Source: Geothrix sp.
GTDB lineage: Bacteria; Acidobacteriota; Holophagae; Holophagales; Holophagaceae
NCBI RefSeq assembly: GCF_020622065.1
Contig: NZ_JAHRYQ010000001.1
Location: 1,922,001 to 1,986,000, forward strand
Length of the DNA stretch: 64,000 nucleotides
Direction of reading: 5' to 3'
The notes beneath the pieces are model-generated. The model did no database searches and was not told where the DNA came from. It saw only the letters and a list, made by a program, of their open reading frames with translations. The position numbers were made by a program, and so were the translations under genes. Below are positions 35,660 to 44,198 of the stretch, in pieces. Position 1 is the stretch's first letter. Each line of letters begins with the position of its first letter.

Positions 35660-36946
35660 CTAGAAATTCAGGGGGTGGAATGCGGCCACCCGGCGAATCA
35701 GGGGCAATTGATCCCAGGTTGCGTAGCCCAGCGCGTCCACCAAATGGTCAAGCCCAAGGCCCTTGTCAGGAACATTCGTTCCCTCTTTGTAGGTCAGGCC
35801 TTCAAGGCATCGAATCAGTGAACGACAGCGGGGGTGGATGAACAACTTTGAGTCCCCCGCGGCGTTCTTGAATGCTGCATTCACACAGTTCACCCGATCC
35901 ACCACCATGGGGGCCTTGTCAGGTGCGATCACCTGAAATCCCGCGGCCCTAAGTAGGCTGAAGTCGGTCTGACCTACCGGAGCACTCGTCTTCCGCGCGT
36001 TCCCGCTTGGGTCGGGGTAGGCATGGATTCGTCGCTTGGGGTAGCGCCTCAGCAGTTCGTCGGCCATTAGCTGAGTGTTGCCGTTGTTGATCTCCAGTTC
36101 GTCCAGGATGTGGAATTGATCCCCTGCCCTCACGCCGATCACGGCAGACATTGGGGCGATGTTGAAGTCGCAGCCCACTAGAAGCGTCCCGTTTGTGTCC
36201 GCCAGGTCCGCCCTCACATTGACCTTGCGGTCGAAGTTCTGATAGACGAGCCCACCAAGGCACTCAAACGAGGCTAGGAACTCTTGCTTGAAGGTCCGCT
36301 CATCCATCTCCGCCCGAGCCGCTTCCAGCTCTTCTAGGGGCACCCTGCCCCCGTCCGCGGTGGTGAACTGCCAGGCCTCCCAATTGTCCCGGGCCTGCGC
36401 TGCGTTCCAGAGGTCGTAGAGGCAGTTGAAACCCTTGGGTGTGCCCATGAACAAGGCGGAACCTTGGCGGTCCGCTAGAGCGGGTCTGATGACCTCGTTC
36501 CAAGCCTCCATGCCCGTGTCCTGAAACTCGTCTAGGACCACGGCATCCAACCCCACGCCGCGGAGGGAGTCTGGATTGTCGGCACCCCGCAAAGCAATGA
36601 CACAGCCGTTCTGCAACTCAATGGACAGGTCGGTTTCATCGGTGCGGAGTTCCCACCCCACAGGCAAAAGGTTCTTCAAGAGCCGCCACGCGATCTGTTT
36701 TGACTGGCGATAGGTGGGCGAAACATACCAGAGCACAAGGCCCTTGGATGCTGGATCGCAGGCCATCTTGAGGAGGTAGGTCAGAGCGACATGAGTCTTC
36801 CCAAACCGCCTCCCCGCCACCACCACCCTGAATCGAGCCGAAGACTGGAAGATTTTCGCTTGAGCCGGGGTTAGTGTGATTCCCGCTTGTAATCCGTTCT
36901 GACCCTTTTGCGGATTCTTACTAGTCTTGTTGGATCTCAGTCGCAT
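35660..36946 (-). CDS. phage terminase large subunit (TerL)
   Basis: Motor and nuclease that packages DNA into a capsid. 428 residues. N-terminal ATPase: VVVAGRRFGKTHVALT (Walker A about residues 44-51), VSPTYRQSKQIAW, and Walker B AVVLDEFQD (D139-E140). C-terminal RNase H-like nuclease: VGCDFNIAPMSAVIG (D260), AYPDPSGNA (D312) and LDHLVDALGYATW (D404), so the acidic residues are all present and the protein looks intact. Upstream is the small subunit, 18 bases away. Confidence 0.9.
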   Translation of the reverse strand: MRLRSNKTSKNPQKGQNGLQAGITLTPAQAKIFQSSARFRVVVAGRRFGKTHVALTYLLKMACDPASKGLVLWYVSPTYRQSKQIAWRLLKNLLPVGWELRTDETDLSIELQNGCVIALRGADNPDSLRGVGLDAVVLDEFQDTGMEAWNEVIRPALADRQGSALFMGTPKGFNCLYDLWNAAQARDNWEAWQFTTADGGRVPLEELEAARAEMDERTFKQEFLASFECLGGLVYQNFDRKVNVRADLADTNGTLLVGCDFNIAPMSAVIGVRAGDQFHILDELEINNGNTQLMADELLRRYPKRRIHAYPDPSGNARKTSAPVGQTDFSLLRAAGFQVIAPDKAPMVVDRVNCVNAAFKNAAGDSKLFIHPRCRSLIRCLEGLTYKEGTNVPDKGLGLDHLVDALGYATWDQLPLIRRVAAFHPLNF

Positions 36947-36964
36947 TATGAAACCGCCGTGTCT

Positions 36965-37447
36965 CTAAACCTTGACATTCAACTGTTTAGGAAAATTTTT
37001 CGAGGTGACAGAATTGCCGTTATCGAAAGCTGAGGGGGTAATATCCCTGGGTTCCGTCTCAATTGGAACGGAGATTATCAACGGCGCGGGCAATACAAAC
37101 TCATTTTCGACCTCTACCCGATCACGCCATCCCGCACGGTTTTTCAGGTAGAAGATCGCCGCGGAGGTGTTGCCTTTGATGGCCTGCTGATACAGCGCAT
37201 TCGTGATGACAGCGATGCCGCGAGCCTGCCCCGCCTTTATCGCATCGTCCAATTCGGCTGATTCTTTCCGGCGCCGTGTGAGGGTGGCGACATTGATCCC
37301 AATCGCATCACAGATCTGCTGATGTGATAACCCTTTTGCGGCTAAGGCTTGAACGACCTTTGCGTTGATCACCATTTTCGCAGGCCCCGGCTTCCCTGGA
37401 GGTCGAACCTCGCGGGTCACAGGCGGCTGGGATTTGGGTTTGGTCAT
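36965..37447 (-). CDS. phage terminase small subunit-like protein (TerS)
   Basis: A 160-residue protein with an N-terminal helix-turn-helix (about residues 37-60: KGLSHQQICDAIGINVATLTRRRK) and a helical central part ending AIFYLKNRAGWRD, a common ending in TerS proteins. TerS recognises the packaging (pac/cos) site. It lies immediately upstream of TerL, which strengthens the call. In phage satellites TerS redirects packaging to satellite DNA. Confidence 0.8.
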   Translation of the reverse strand: MTKPKSQPPVTREVRPPGKPGPAKMVINAKVVQALAAKGLSHQQICDAIGINVATLTRRRKESAELDDAIKAGQARGIAVITNALYQQAIKGNTSAAIFYLKNRAGWRDRVEVENEFVLPAPLIISVPIETEPRDITPSAFDNGNSVTSKNFPKQLNVKV

Positions 37448-37702
37448 CCCTTAGTTCCTCGCCAATCGCTCCCTGTAGCGGGATTCCCGGGTGGCCCATT
37501 TATCGGAAGAGTCGGTTTCAGAGTGCGTGTGTCGTTACTTTGAAGCGTTGCTAGGTCCATCGTGTTTGCCCTTGTGCAAGGATTGAGTCTCTTCTCATCT
37601 GGACCTTTTCCGTTCGTCGCCCTTTTTGCACCGTTCGGGAGGTATTGCCGGTGTTCCTCAGTGATTCGGCGTAGGGTGCCCCTGGACTTCCAGGAGGCGA
37701 GA

Positions 37703-37930
37703 ATGAATTTGGAACAGAAGCTTCAGGTAATGCAGGCTGCGTCAGTGGTGTTTGCCTCGCGGATTGCGGCGCGTGCGGCCATGGCGGCCACTGGAAAGGC
37801 TTTGGGAATTCAGCCACCCTCAGACGATGAGATCCTGAAACAAAGCGTTGAATTGGTGCTTCGCGGACTCGGGAATAGAGACCTGTGGCCGAAGTCGGAC
37901 AGCCCTGCGTTTCATTCGATGAACTTCTGA
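37703..37930 (+). CDS. small unknown protein, opposite strand within the element
   Basis: A 75-residue protein (MNLEQKLQVMQAASVVFASR start) with AGGAGG five bases before ATG 37703. It is helical with an Ala-rich segment (IAARAAMAATGKALGI). A longer open frame upstream has no RBS. Not recognised. It separates the tail-type gene from the terminase genes. Confidence 0.5.
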   Translation: MNLEQKLQVMQAASVVFASRIAARAAMAATGKALGIQPPSDDEILKQSVELVLRGLGNRDLWPKSDSPAFHSMNF

Positions 37931-38055
37931 TTTCCCGGTTCGTCATAGACATTCGGTAAGGACGAATAGCTTCCATGTCACCAGAGGCCAGTTTCCGGGC
38001 TTCTAGCAGGGCATGGTGGGCATGGGTTCTAGGCATGGTCATCGCGGCATCAATC

Positions 38056-38796
38056 CTATTCAGCCTTCGCCCACATCCACGGGATCGAATCCCCGTTGCC
38101 ATGCTGGGCTCCGTCATCGGCGGTGCCGCAAACCTCCATGTCGAATCCGCCAACCTGCCAGGTGTGGCGGGCAATGCCTCCCGGTTCACCGCCTGCGGCG
38201 TCAATGCCTAAGCTGATTACATGCCCACCAATCCGCATGGTCCCGTAGAGCACTGGCACGGCACCACCCTGGCCTGTGGTCAAGGTTGGGCCAGAGAATG
38301 AGAAGGTTTCCTCGTTTTTCGATCCGTCCAGCCCTGCGTTGGCAACATGGGGCGTGGTAGCAAGCAATCCCGCCACACCACCCAGCACCATTGCTATTCC
38401 CATGTTGGACAGGGCGGATAGCCCCCAGGCACCTGCGGAGCCAATAGCGGCCCAGCCCATGGGGTTCCAAATGGCAAGGCCGATCATGGCCGCGCCAAGT
38501 AGGATCTTTCCGAAGTCGTCACTACCGGCACCCGCAACGACTGGAACGATCTTGATCACATCAGTCCTGCCGACAGGGGCGAGGCAACCTTTCTCATCTA
38601 GCGCTTCCTCGCTTCGCAGGACACGGAATGGATGGTCAAGGCGCGCCCGAAGGTAGGCGTCAAATCCGGGCCTAGTGATGCACAGGGCACGGATGGCCTC
38701 GGCAGGTGAGTTCACGGCGAGGTCGTGCCGCTTGCCGAATTTCTTACGCATATCCCCGTAGAGAATGACCGGGATTGTTCGTTGGGCCTCACTCAT
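38056..38796 (-). CDS. lambda gpI-like tail tip assembly protein
   Basis: The 246-residue protein has the tail assembly I pattern: TIPVILYGDMRKKFGKRHDLAVNSPAEAIRAL followed by RPGFDAYL, a Gly/Ala-rich hydrophobic middle (about residues 95-150), and a C-terminal ATTPHV...TGQGGAVPVLYGTMRIGGHVISLGI. In lambda, gpI works with gpJ, gpK and gpL at the tail tip. None of those is found here, nor any other tail gene. ATG 38796 has GGAG seven bases upstream and overlaps the previous gene's end. Confidence 0.78.
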   Translation of the reverse strand: MSEAQRTIPVILYGDMRKKFGKRHDLAVNSPAEAIRALCITRPGFDAYLRARLDHPFRVLRSEEALDEKGCLAPVGRTDVIKIVPVVAGAGSDDFGKILLGAAMIGLAIWNPMGWAAIGSAGAWGLSALSNMGIAMVLGGVAGLLATTPHVANAGLDGSKNEETFSFSGPTLTTGQGGAVPVLYGTMRIGGHVISLGIDAAGGEPGGIARHTWQVGGFDMEVCGTADDGAQHGNGDSIPWMWAKAE

Positions 38797-39088
38797 AAAC
38801 AAACTCCGCGTATCCGGGTTTCTTGTCCGCAGCGGCTTCAAGTTCCCGCCAGTTCACAGGGCGCTGGTATCCCGGCTCCGCTTCGATGGGCCATTGGATG
38901 GGCTGATCATCGGGCCTCCAGTGGCGCACGATGACAAACTCCACATCCCCAGGGTGGCGCGTGTATTCAGGGCTCACGCGCTCTCCCTCGAACACGACTA
39001 GGCACCGCCCACCCGCAGGAAGGTTCCGGATAGCCTTCTGGAGCTTTTGATCCTGGGAGAGTGGGCGTTTCTGGAATGGGAACTTCAT
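38789..39088 (-). CDS. unknown protein upstream of the tail gene
   Basis: A 99-residue protein (MKFPFQKRPLSQDQKLQKAI start). Contains CLVVFEGERVSPEYTRHPGDVEFVIVRHW. Its start lies in an ATGA overlap with the 31-residue membrane protein, and its end overlaps the gpI-like start by eight bases, so it is coupled on both sides. A TTG 30 bases upstream is a weaker start. Not recognised. Confidence 0.6.
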   Translation of the reverse strand: MKFPFQKRPLSQDQKLQKAIRNLPAGGRCLVVFEGERVSPEYTRHPGDVEFVIVRHWRPDDQPIQWPIEAEPGYQRPVNWRELEAAADKKPGYAEFVYE

Positions 39089-39180
39089 CGGATCACCAGC
39101 AGGCAGGCCAGCATCCAAACGGCTAGTGCAGCGGTGCCGAGGATCAGTCGCCAGGGGTTATCGGTTCGGACATGGCGCAT
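39085..39180 (-). CDS. 31-residue single-pass membrane microprotein
   Basis: Sequence begins MRHVRTDNPWRLILG and continues with a hydrophobic helix to ...LVIR. Start ATG overlaps the previous stop as TAATG, and its stop overlaps the next start as ATGA. These exact joins and the single membrane helix argue that it is a real gene though very short. Function unknown; small phage membrane proteins can act in lysis or exclusion. Confidence 0.55.
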   Translation of the reverse strand: MRHVRTDNPWRLILGTAALAVWMLACLLVIR

Positions 39181-40055
39181 TAGCGGGCCTGGGTGGGGTC
39201 GTTAAGCTGGGCAAGGTAGGCAGGGCCTTCCTCGATGCCAACGAATCGGGCCGATCCAGTCAGGGTGTCGAAGATGCCGTAGCTTCCGGGCTGGGCTTCG
39301 ATCCGCTGGAACCGGGCGCTAGGTTCGGTCCGTTCAGCTTCCGCAGCGGCAAGGGCAGCGGCAGGCGTTCTCAGCAATCGCTCGCGACGATCAAACTTGG
39401 CTCGCTCATAGTCACCAGCGGCCCGGATCAGCAACATTTCGTTGGTGTAGTTTCGAGCCTCGCCTTTCGCATCACTGAAGGCCAAATCCGCCTCCAGATA
39501 AGCCACCTTGGCGCGATAGAAGGATTCCATCGTGGATTCCTGGCCCGTAAGATCCAGCGCATCAAACCGGATGCCTCGGATCTTGTCAGTCCACGCGGGA
39601 AGCGGCGAACCGTTGGCATCGAGGCGGCCCAGCGAGAGGGCGTAAAGGCGCTCCCAATCCTTCCCGACTGCGGCATCTTCCAGAGCAGCCTGGAGGGCGG
39701 AGGGGTCAGCCTCCAGGGCCTCAGCCTCTTCGCGGAGCAGGCTCAGCACGGCGGCTCGCTCCTGGGTCGCACCATCGGGCATCGCAGCGAGGCGGAGCAC
39801 CTGACCAAGATTCGACCAGGCTTCCTCTTCCAGCTTCAGGTCGGACTGAAGGATTTCAACCTGGGCGTGAAGGGCCTGGATCGCCGGGAATCCGCCCACC
39901 TTGGCGAGTTCGTCGGTAATCCAATCCATGGTCCGGCCTTCTGCATTCTTGATTGCGGCGATCTTGTCTACACGGGCCTGCACTTCACTGACGAGGCGGC
40001 TAGAAGTGCTTACGAGGCGGGTGGAAAGATCCTGAATTTGTCCTGCGGTGCGCAT
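39180..40055 (-). CDS. coiled-coil protein of unknown function
   Basis: 291 residues, Ala/Glu/Arg-rich and mostly helical, with heptad-like stretches (LSTRLVSTSSRLVSEVQARVDKIAAI; ALHAQVEILQSDLKLEEEAW). AGGAGGT eight bases before ATG 40055 is a strong start; the frame is open a little further. No family recognised. It sits between replication and tail-type genes, where phages keep structural or scaffold proteins, but nothing identifies it as one. Confidence 0.6.
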   Translation of the reverse strand: MRTAGQIQDLSTRLVSTSSRLVSEVQARVDKIAAIKNAEGRTMDWITDELAKVGGFPAIQALHAQVEILQSDLKLEEEAWSNLGQVLRLAAMPDGATQERAAVLSLLREEAEALEADPSALQAALEDAAVGKDWERLYALSLGRLDANGSPLPAWTDKIRGIRFDALDLTGQESTMESFYRAKVAYLEADLAFSDAKGEARNYTNEMLLIRAAGDYERAKFDRRERLLRTPAAALAAAEAERTEPSARFQRIEAQPGSYGIFDTLTGSARFVGIEEGPAYLAQLNDPTQAR

Positions 40056-40127
40056 AGTGTGCGACCTCCTATTCATCAAGCCTCGGTCGCGCTTGTCGCC
40101 GTAGCGGTTCACTGCGCGACAGAATTT

Positions 40128-40415
40128 TTAAGCGGCCTGTTTAGATCGCAGTTTGTAAACCGTTCCCCGGTGGCACCCCACCCGGCGGGCGACCATGGCT
40201 GGGCGAACCCCTTGTTTCAGCAGCTCCAGAATCCGTGCCCGGTTGTTCGGGCGGATCTTCTGATCCATAGGCGGGACACGATGCCCGGCCAGCGTTTCAC
40301 GGGACACGGTAAAGGCCAGAATCGCAAGAATGGGTGCCCGATCCTCTTCACCGGGCATTGCCGCCACGAATTCGGCCCGCATGCGTTCCATCAGGTGATC
40401 GAGAATCGCACTCAT
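40128..40415 (-). CDS. small helix-turn-helix protein
   Basis: A 95-residue protein with a C-terminal HTH of the resolvase/Hin type (about residues 60-92: RARILELLKQGVRPAMVARR then VGCHRGTVYKL). The N-terminal part is helical and unrecognised. It could regulate late genes of the element. It starts within an ATGA overlap with the VRR-NUC gene. Confidence 0.65.
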   Translation of the reverse strand: MSAILDHLMERMRAEFVAAMPGEEDRAPILAILAFTVSRETLAGHRVPPMDQKIRPNNRARILELLKQGVRPAMVARRVGCHRGTVYKLRSKQAA

Positions 40416-40789
40416 GCGGCACCCCGCAGGCTGGGCATGGGCACCTTGAACCCGGCGTCAGTAAGGCCTTGATACACATCCTGCACACTGAAGGCCACGA
40501 TGCAGACATTCCCGCGCCTGCGCTGGTCCTCCAGCCAAGCCACCTGTTTGTCTGAGAGCTTCCCGCCCTGCGCCTTGCATTCGACATGGACGGCCCGTGG
40601 ATCGCCGTGGAGTTCGACTGTTATGTCTGCCTGCCCTGGGGTGCCAAATCGAACAGGGCGGCGATGCCCCGCCATGACCATGCCCACAGAGTTCCGGATG
40701 ACAGTCCCGAGGTTGCAGGCCATCAGATAGGCCATCACTTCCTTGAGCACCACTGATTCCGGGGTCTGCCTCTTGGAGGGCGGGGTCAT
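40412..40789 (-). CDS. VRR-NUC domain nuclease
   Basis: The 125-residue protein fits the stand-alone VRR-NUC family (PD-(D/E)xK fold): FGTPGQADITVEL (catalytic Asp), VHVECKAQGGKLSDKQVAWLED (the E-x-K and following Gln/Trp). These are often next to phage helicases and primases and may cut branched DNA. The ATGA overlap with the ATPase gene supports a shared role in replication. Confidence 0.82.
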   Translation of the reverse strand: MTPPSKRQTPESVVLKEVMAYLMACNLGTVIRNSVGMVMAGHRRPVRFGTPGQADITVELHGDPRAVHVECKAQGGKLSDKQVAWLEDQRRRGNVCIVAFSVQDVYQGLTDAGFKVPMPSLRGAA

Positions 40790-42363
40790 GACGCAAGCCC
40801 AAAGAATGTTTCCATGGCCCTAGCTTCGGCATCATGGCGGGCATACCCGCGGTCAAAGTGCAGGGTGTCGGCCTGGGGCTGGATCTCATCCAATGGCGCT
40901 ATGCCGATGTAGCGAGTCCTAGAAGGCGTGTTATCCCGAAGGCCAAGGTGAACGATCCACCGATCTTCCCTGAGCGCTGGGGCAAGCCGTCGAAGCTTGC
41001 CCACAAGCCCTGTCGGGGTGGCAGGCCAAGTCGAATCTGGAGCACCCGCTGGGCGTAGCTTGTTCATCGCCTTTAGAAGGTCTGAAGCGCTACCCTTCCA
41101 TCGCTTCGTGGGCTCAAGAACGAGGAGGAGCACCTGGGCCACGGGGTCAGATTCCAGAACATTGTGGACGGCCTCGGCACGGGCCTCGTCAAAGTAAGCC
41201 TTGAAGGTCCCTGGAGCCCACGGCATATCGGGCTCAGCAGCGAGGGCAAGGCGATAAAAGTCCGCCATGCGAGGGCGTTCCTCAATCTTCACCGAATCCC
41301 AGCGCCGCAGCGCCCCCACCAATACATCCAGGAGCGCTCCTAGAATCCCCGGGCGGGCCTTCTCGTAGGCTGCGAGGAACTCTGCCTCCTCACGGCGTTC
41401 CGAGGGATCAATGCGCAACAAGTGAACAGGGACGGCACGGTCTTGTAGGTCCGCGCGGTTCACAACATCCACAATGGAATTGAGAATCACGGGGCGCCGG
41501 GCGGAAAAGATAGCCTCTTCGCGGTTGGCGTAGAGTTGGCGCGTGGCGAAACTGGCACCCGTTGAGAGTCGGCACAACCCGTCCGCCAGGTCCGCGGAGA
41601 TTTTGGAAAGGTTATCGAAACTCATGATCCAGGTGTTATCCGCGGCCACCGCCAAGTCCCGGTCCGTCTTCGGGGCAGAGCGCAGAGAACCGCTACGCGG
41701 ATCCACAAGGCCCTGGGTTGCCCGGGTCATGCTCGATTTAGCTGATCCGTGCTCCCCCCCCACCACTAATACGGGCTGGGGTCCCCTGTCTGTCATGGCG
41801 CTCACAATCCAGGTAACGGTCATGACATGCCCGGGTTCGTCGGTGTGGATGAACTCCCTAAGGTCCGACAGGGATCCACCACGAACAGGAACGGGAAGTG
41901 CTCCGGTCCCGGAAGGGCGGCGAAACCGGACAGGTGCTTGTTCACCAGGGATCACCCTCCAACCCTTCCCGGTGATCTCCAGCACTCGCCATTCATCGTC
42001 TGCGAGGTCCAGATAGATCCGGTCCCCTAAGTCCGCCACTCGAATATGGACAGGGATCCTGGGGCCATCGTGGATCGCGTGTGCCTCCAGGCTGTCCAGA
42101 GCCCCGTCTAGGTCCTGCTTCGATAGAGCCTCACCCGCCATTCGGTATACGAGGCCACTAAGCCACATCCGGCCCGCAGTGGTCCGCAGCTCCACATGTT
42201 CTGTATGCCCATTCCGCTTGTAGCTAACGAACCCCTGGGGGGGGCCATCGCCCTGGGTATGCCAGAACTCTCCGGAAGTGCGGGCCAGGGTTACCGCCTT
42301 CTGACGCGCGGATTCTTTGGCCCGGGCTTCCCCCTGCGGAACTTCGATTTTCTTTTTCCTCAC
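40786..42363 (-). CDS. SF3-helicase/VapE-like replication ATPase
   Basis: 525 residues. The middle holds a P-loop VVGGEHGSAKSSM (about residues 202-211), a Walker B-like WIMSFDNLSKIS (D250), and a sensor/Arg segment FSARRPVILNSIVDVV; the C-terminal ~150 residues resemble DNA-binding regions of phage/plasmid primase-helicases. I chose GTG 42363 because it overlaps the primase stop as GTGA with GGGGGAAG upstream; an ATG at 42429 would overlap the primase by 70 bases. Probably the replicative helicase of the element. Confidence 0.75.
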   Translation of the reverse strand: MRKKKIEVPQGEARAKESARQKAVTLARTSGEFWHTQGDGPPQGFVSYKRNGHTEHVELRTTAGRMWLSGLVYRMAGEALSKQDLDGALDSLEAHAIHDGPRIPVHIRVADLGDRIYLDLADDEWRVLEITGKGWRVIPGEQAPVRFRRPSGTGALPVPVRGGSLSDLREFIHTDEPGHVMTVTWIVSAMTDRGPQPVLVVGGEHGSAKSSMTRATQGLVDPRSGSLRSAPKTDRDLAVAADNTWIMSFDNLSKISADLADGLCRLSTGASFATRQLYANREEAIFSARRPVILNSIVDVVNRADLQDRAVPVHLLRIDPSERREEAEFLAAYEKARPGILGALLDVLVGALRRWDSVKIEERPRMADFYRLALAAEPDMPWAPGTFKAYFDEARAEAVHNVLESDPVAQVLLLVLEPTKRWKGSASDLLKAMNKLRPAGAPDSTWPATPTGLVGKLRRLAPALREDRWIVHLGLRDNTPSRTRYIGIAPLDEIQPQADTLHFDRGYARHDAEARAMETFFGLAS

Positions 42364-43400
42364 GGCTTCCCCCAAGCCCATTCGATCAAATCCCGAAGCC
42401 CCATATGCTGATGCCCACTGTGTTTGCACTTGAAGGTGGGCCAGGTGCCCGGCGTGTGGATTAACACGGCGCTGTCATCGTCCACACCTCCTGAGTGCTC
42501 GCTGGCCCATGGGCACCGCGCGCGGCGCTTGGTCCCGTCTTTGAATGGTCGGGGCGGGCCGACCTTCACCCCGCGGGCCTCCAGAATCGGAACGAGATCT
42601 AGGTGCATGAAATCCACCGGGCGCCCGTCCACGCGGTAGGCCTGGAACCAGCGCTCCCCGCGGCTCCATTCGGCCACCCGAGATTCCATTACCTCCGCCT
42701 GCCACGGGGCCAGGGCGGGCGCCCAGGATGCGGGCAGCTCGTCGGGAGAAATGTATAGGTGGGTTCCGGAAGTTCGGGACCTACGGATCGCCTCCGGTGT
42801 GGGACTTCCAGGCAAGAAGGCCAGGGCAGCGGGGTTATGCAACACCGGGAGGTCAAGCCCCCGGCGGAACACAGCCAAGCCACAGGCCCCCAATGCGAAA
42901 TCCGCGGCCCGTTCCCAAAGATCGATGGGCACGGGCTCAGTCAGAGGCACTACAACGCGGAACTTCTCATGCTCGGGTGTACATGACCAGGTGGTCCAGG
43001 TAACGGAGGCCACCCCGGCGCGTTCAAGGGCGGCCGTGACTTCCTCCATGGTGACGGGATCGTCTATGCAGACCTTCCGGACCTTGGGGCGCCCTGTGGG
43101 CTGGCCCGAATTAGAGTCGGCGTAGAACTCTCCGGTGGGCTCTTCTCGTGAGTTATCGAAATCCAGGATCAGCAGGGAAACCCCAAGCGCATTGTCTCTG
43201 CCCCGCGGCTTTCCTTGTGGGTAGAAGGCCCCGGAAATGGCCGGCATGGACCGCTTGGGGTCCCCGCCAGGGTTTCCGGGTTGAGGTGCGAAAGTCCGCT
43301 CCAGCGCAGCCTGGAGAGTGGGCCAGGAACCGACCCAAGGCGAGCCGATGGGGTCCCGGGCATGTTTGAAGAATGAAGCGCGAAGAGGCGCCGGGTTCAT
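42360..43400 (-). CDS. replication primase-like protein (AEP-type core with C-terminal zinc-ribbon-like region)
   Basis: 346 residues. The primase-type signs are SLLILDFDN (D80, D82, the metal-binding D-x-D) and TPEHEKFRVVVPL (H144, R148). The C-terminal ~60 residues have paired Cys/His (CPWASEHSGG... FKCKHSGHQH) like a CHC2/zinc-ribbon, common in plasmid and phage primases. Its start overlaps the coiled-coil gene by ATGA. Together with the ATPase it would replicate excised element DNA. Confidence 0.72.
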   Translation of the reverse strand: MNPAPLRASFFKHARDPIGSPWVGSWPTLQAALERTFAPQPGNPGGDPKRSMPAISGAFYPQGKPRGRDNALGVSLLILDFDNSREEPTGEFYADSNSGQPTGRPKVRKVCIDDPVTMEEVTAALERAGVASVTWTTWSCTPEHEKFRVVVPLTEPVPIDLWERAADFALGACGLAVFRRGLDLPVLHNPAALAFLPGSPTPEAIRRSRTSGTHLYISPDELPASWAPALAPWQAEVMESRVAEWSRGERWFQAYRVDGRPVDFMHLDLVPILEARGVKVGPPRPFKDGTKRRARCPWASEHSGGVDDDSAVLIHTPGTWPTFKCKHSGHQHMGLRDLIEWAWGKP

Positions 43401-43708
43401 CGGGACACCTCGCCTTTCTTCTCAAGCCGTTTGACCTTGTTCATCCAGTGCTTCGCCGTTTTCATCAGCTCGGCGGCCTCAGTCATCTTCCCGTTCAATC
43501 TGACCTGGAGGACCCGGTTGAGTTCCGCGAACCGCTTGACCTCGGCGTGAGCCTGGGCCAGCCGATCATCAGCCTCAATGATTCGGAGCATGGACTGGTA
43601 TTCGTCGTTGCTGGCCCGCGCCTCACTTTTCAGTTCGCGGCATTCGTCTTCCCGGTCTGAGAGAAGGGCCTGGAGCCTGCAAACCTCCTGCTCTAGCGTG
43701 GTGGTCAT
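43397..43708 (-). CDS. small coiled-coil protein
   Basis: A 103-residue protein, almost wholly helical (LEQEVCRLQALLSDREDECR; AELMKTAKHWMNKVKRLEKK). Coupled by ATGA to neighbours on both sides. No family recognised. Confidence 0.6.
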   Translation of the reverse strand: MTTTLEQEVCRLQALLSDREDECRELKSEARASNDEYQSMLRIIEADDRLAQAHAEVKRFAELNRVLQVRLNGKMTEAAELMKTAKHWMNKVKRLEKKGEVSR

Positions 43709-43866
43709 TGGCCCACCTCAACGGCGTCTAGCAATTCCAGGAGGAGGCGGGCTGCGGAGTCCGGATCCCCCCCAGGCTCGGCAAGCTGACCCATGGATCT
43801 GAGGCCATACGCTTGCTCCAGACCGTGGGGCAGAATCATGGCGAAACTAGCGGCTGAGGGCGTCAC
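43705..43866 (-). CDS. 53-residue protein of unknown function
   Basis: A short gene (GTG start, reading VTPSAASFAMILPHGLEQAY) whose start overlaps the preceding stop (GTGA) and whose stop overlaps the next start (ATGA). It fills exactly the space between two coupled genes, which supports it despite its length. Contains an acidic, Leu-rich tail. Confidence 0.5.
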   Translation of the reverse strand: MTPSAASFAMILPHGLEQAYGLRSMGQLAEPGGDPDSAARLLLELLDAVEVGQ

Positions 43867-44198
43867 TGGAGCGCCTTTCCCGCGATTTCGGGGGCGGTTT
43901 CATAGGCGATGACCACGGCCCGGAGGATGAGGTCTGCGGAAGGGGACAGCCCCTCATCCGCTAGGTGCGCCGTGATCGTATTGACCACCCGTTCAAGGCG
44001 CTCGCGGTGGGCTAAAAACCTCTGCTCATAGGAGATCCCCTGGTGGTCCTCTCCCGTCGCGTCATTAGCGAAAGGCATGATGCTAAGGGCCTTCACGAGA
44101 TCGAGGGCCAGTGCGCGGGGCATCATCACCAGATCCTCATCGGGCATTTCACCCCAGGATCTCCAGGCGTATCGAGGGGCAGTGTGTGGGCGAGTCAT
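43863..44198 (-). CDS. unknown protein of the element
   Basis: A 111-residue protein starting MTRPHTAPRYAWRSWGEMP with DLVKALSIMPFAN and a helical C-terminus. ATGA overlap with the upstream gene, GTGA with the downstream one. Not recognised. Confidence 0.55.
   Translation of the reverse strand: MTRPHTAPRYAWRSWGEMPDEDLVMMPRALALDLVKALSIMPFANDATGEDHQGISYEQRFLAHRERLERVVNTITAHLADEGLSPSADLILRAVVIAYETAPEIAGKALQ

Noticed and set aside
37551-38204. 217-residue minus-strand frame
   Set aside because: Opposite the 75-residue gene with a good RBS and overlapping the gpI-like gene; low-complexity Pro/Arg/Ser composition.
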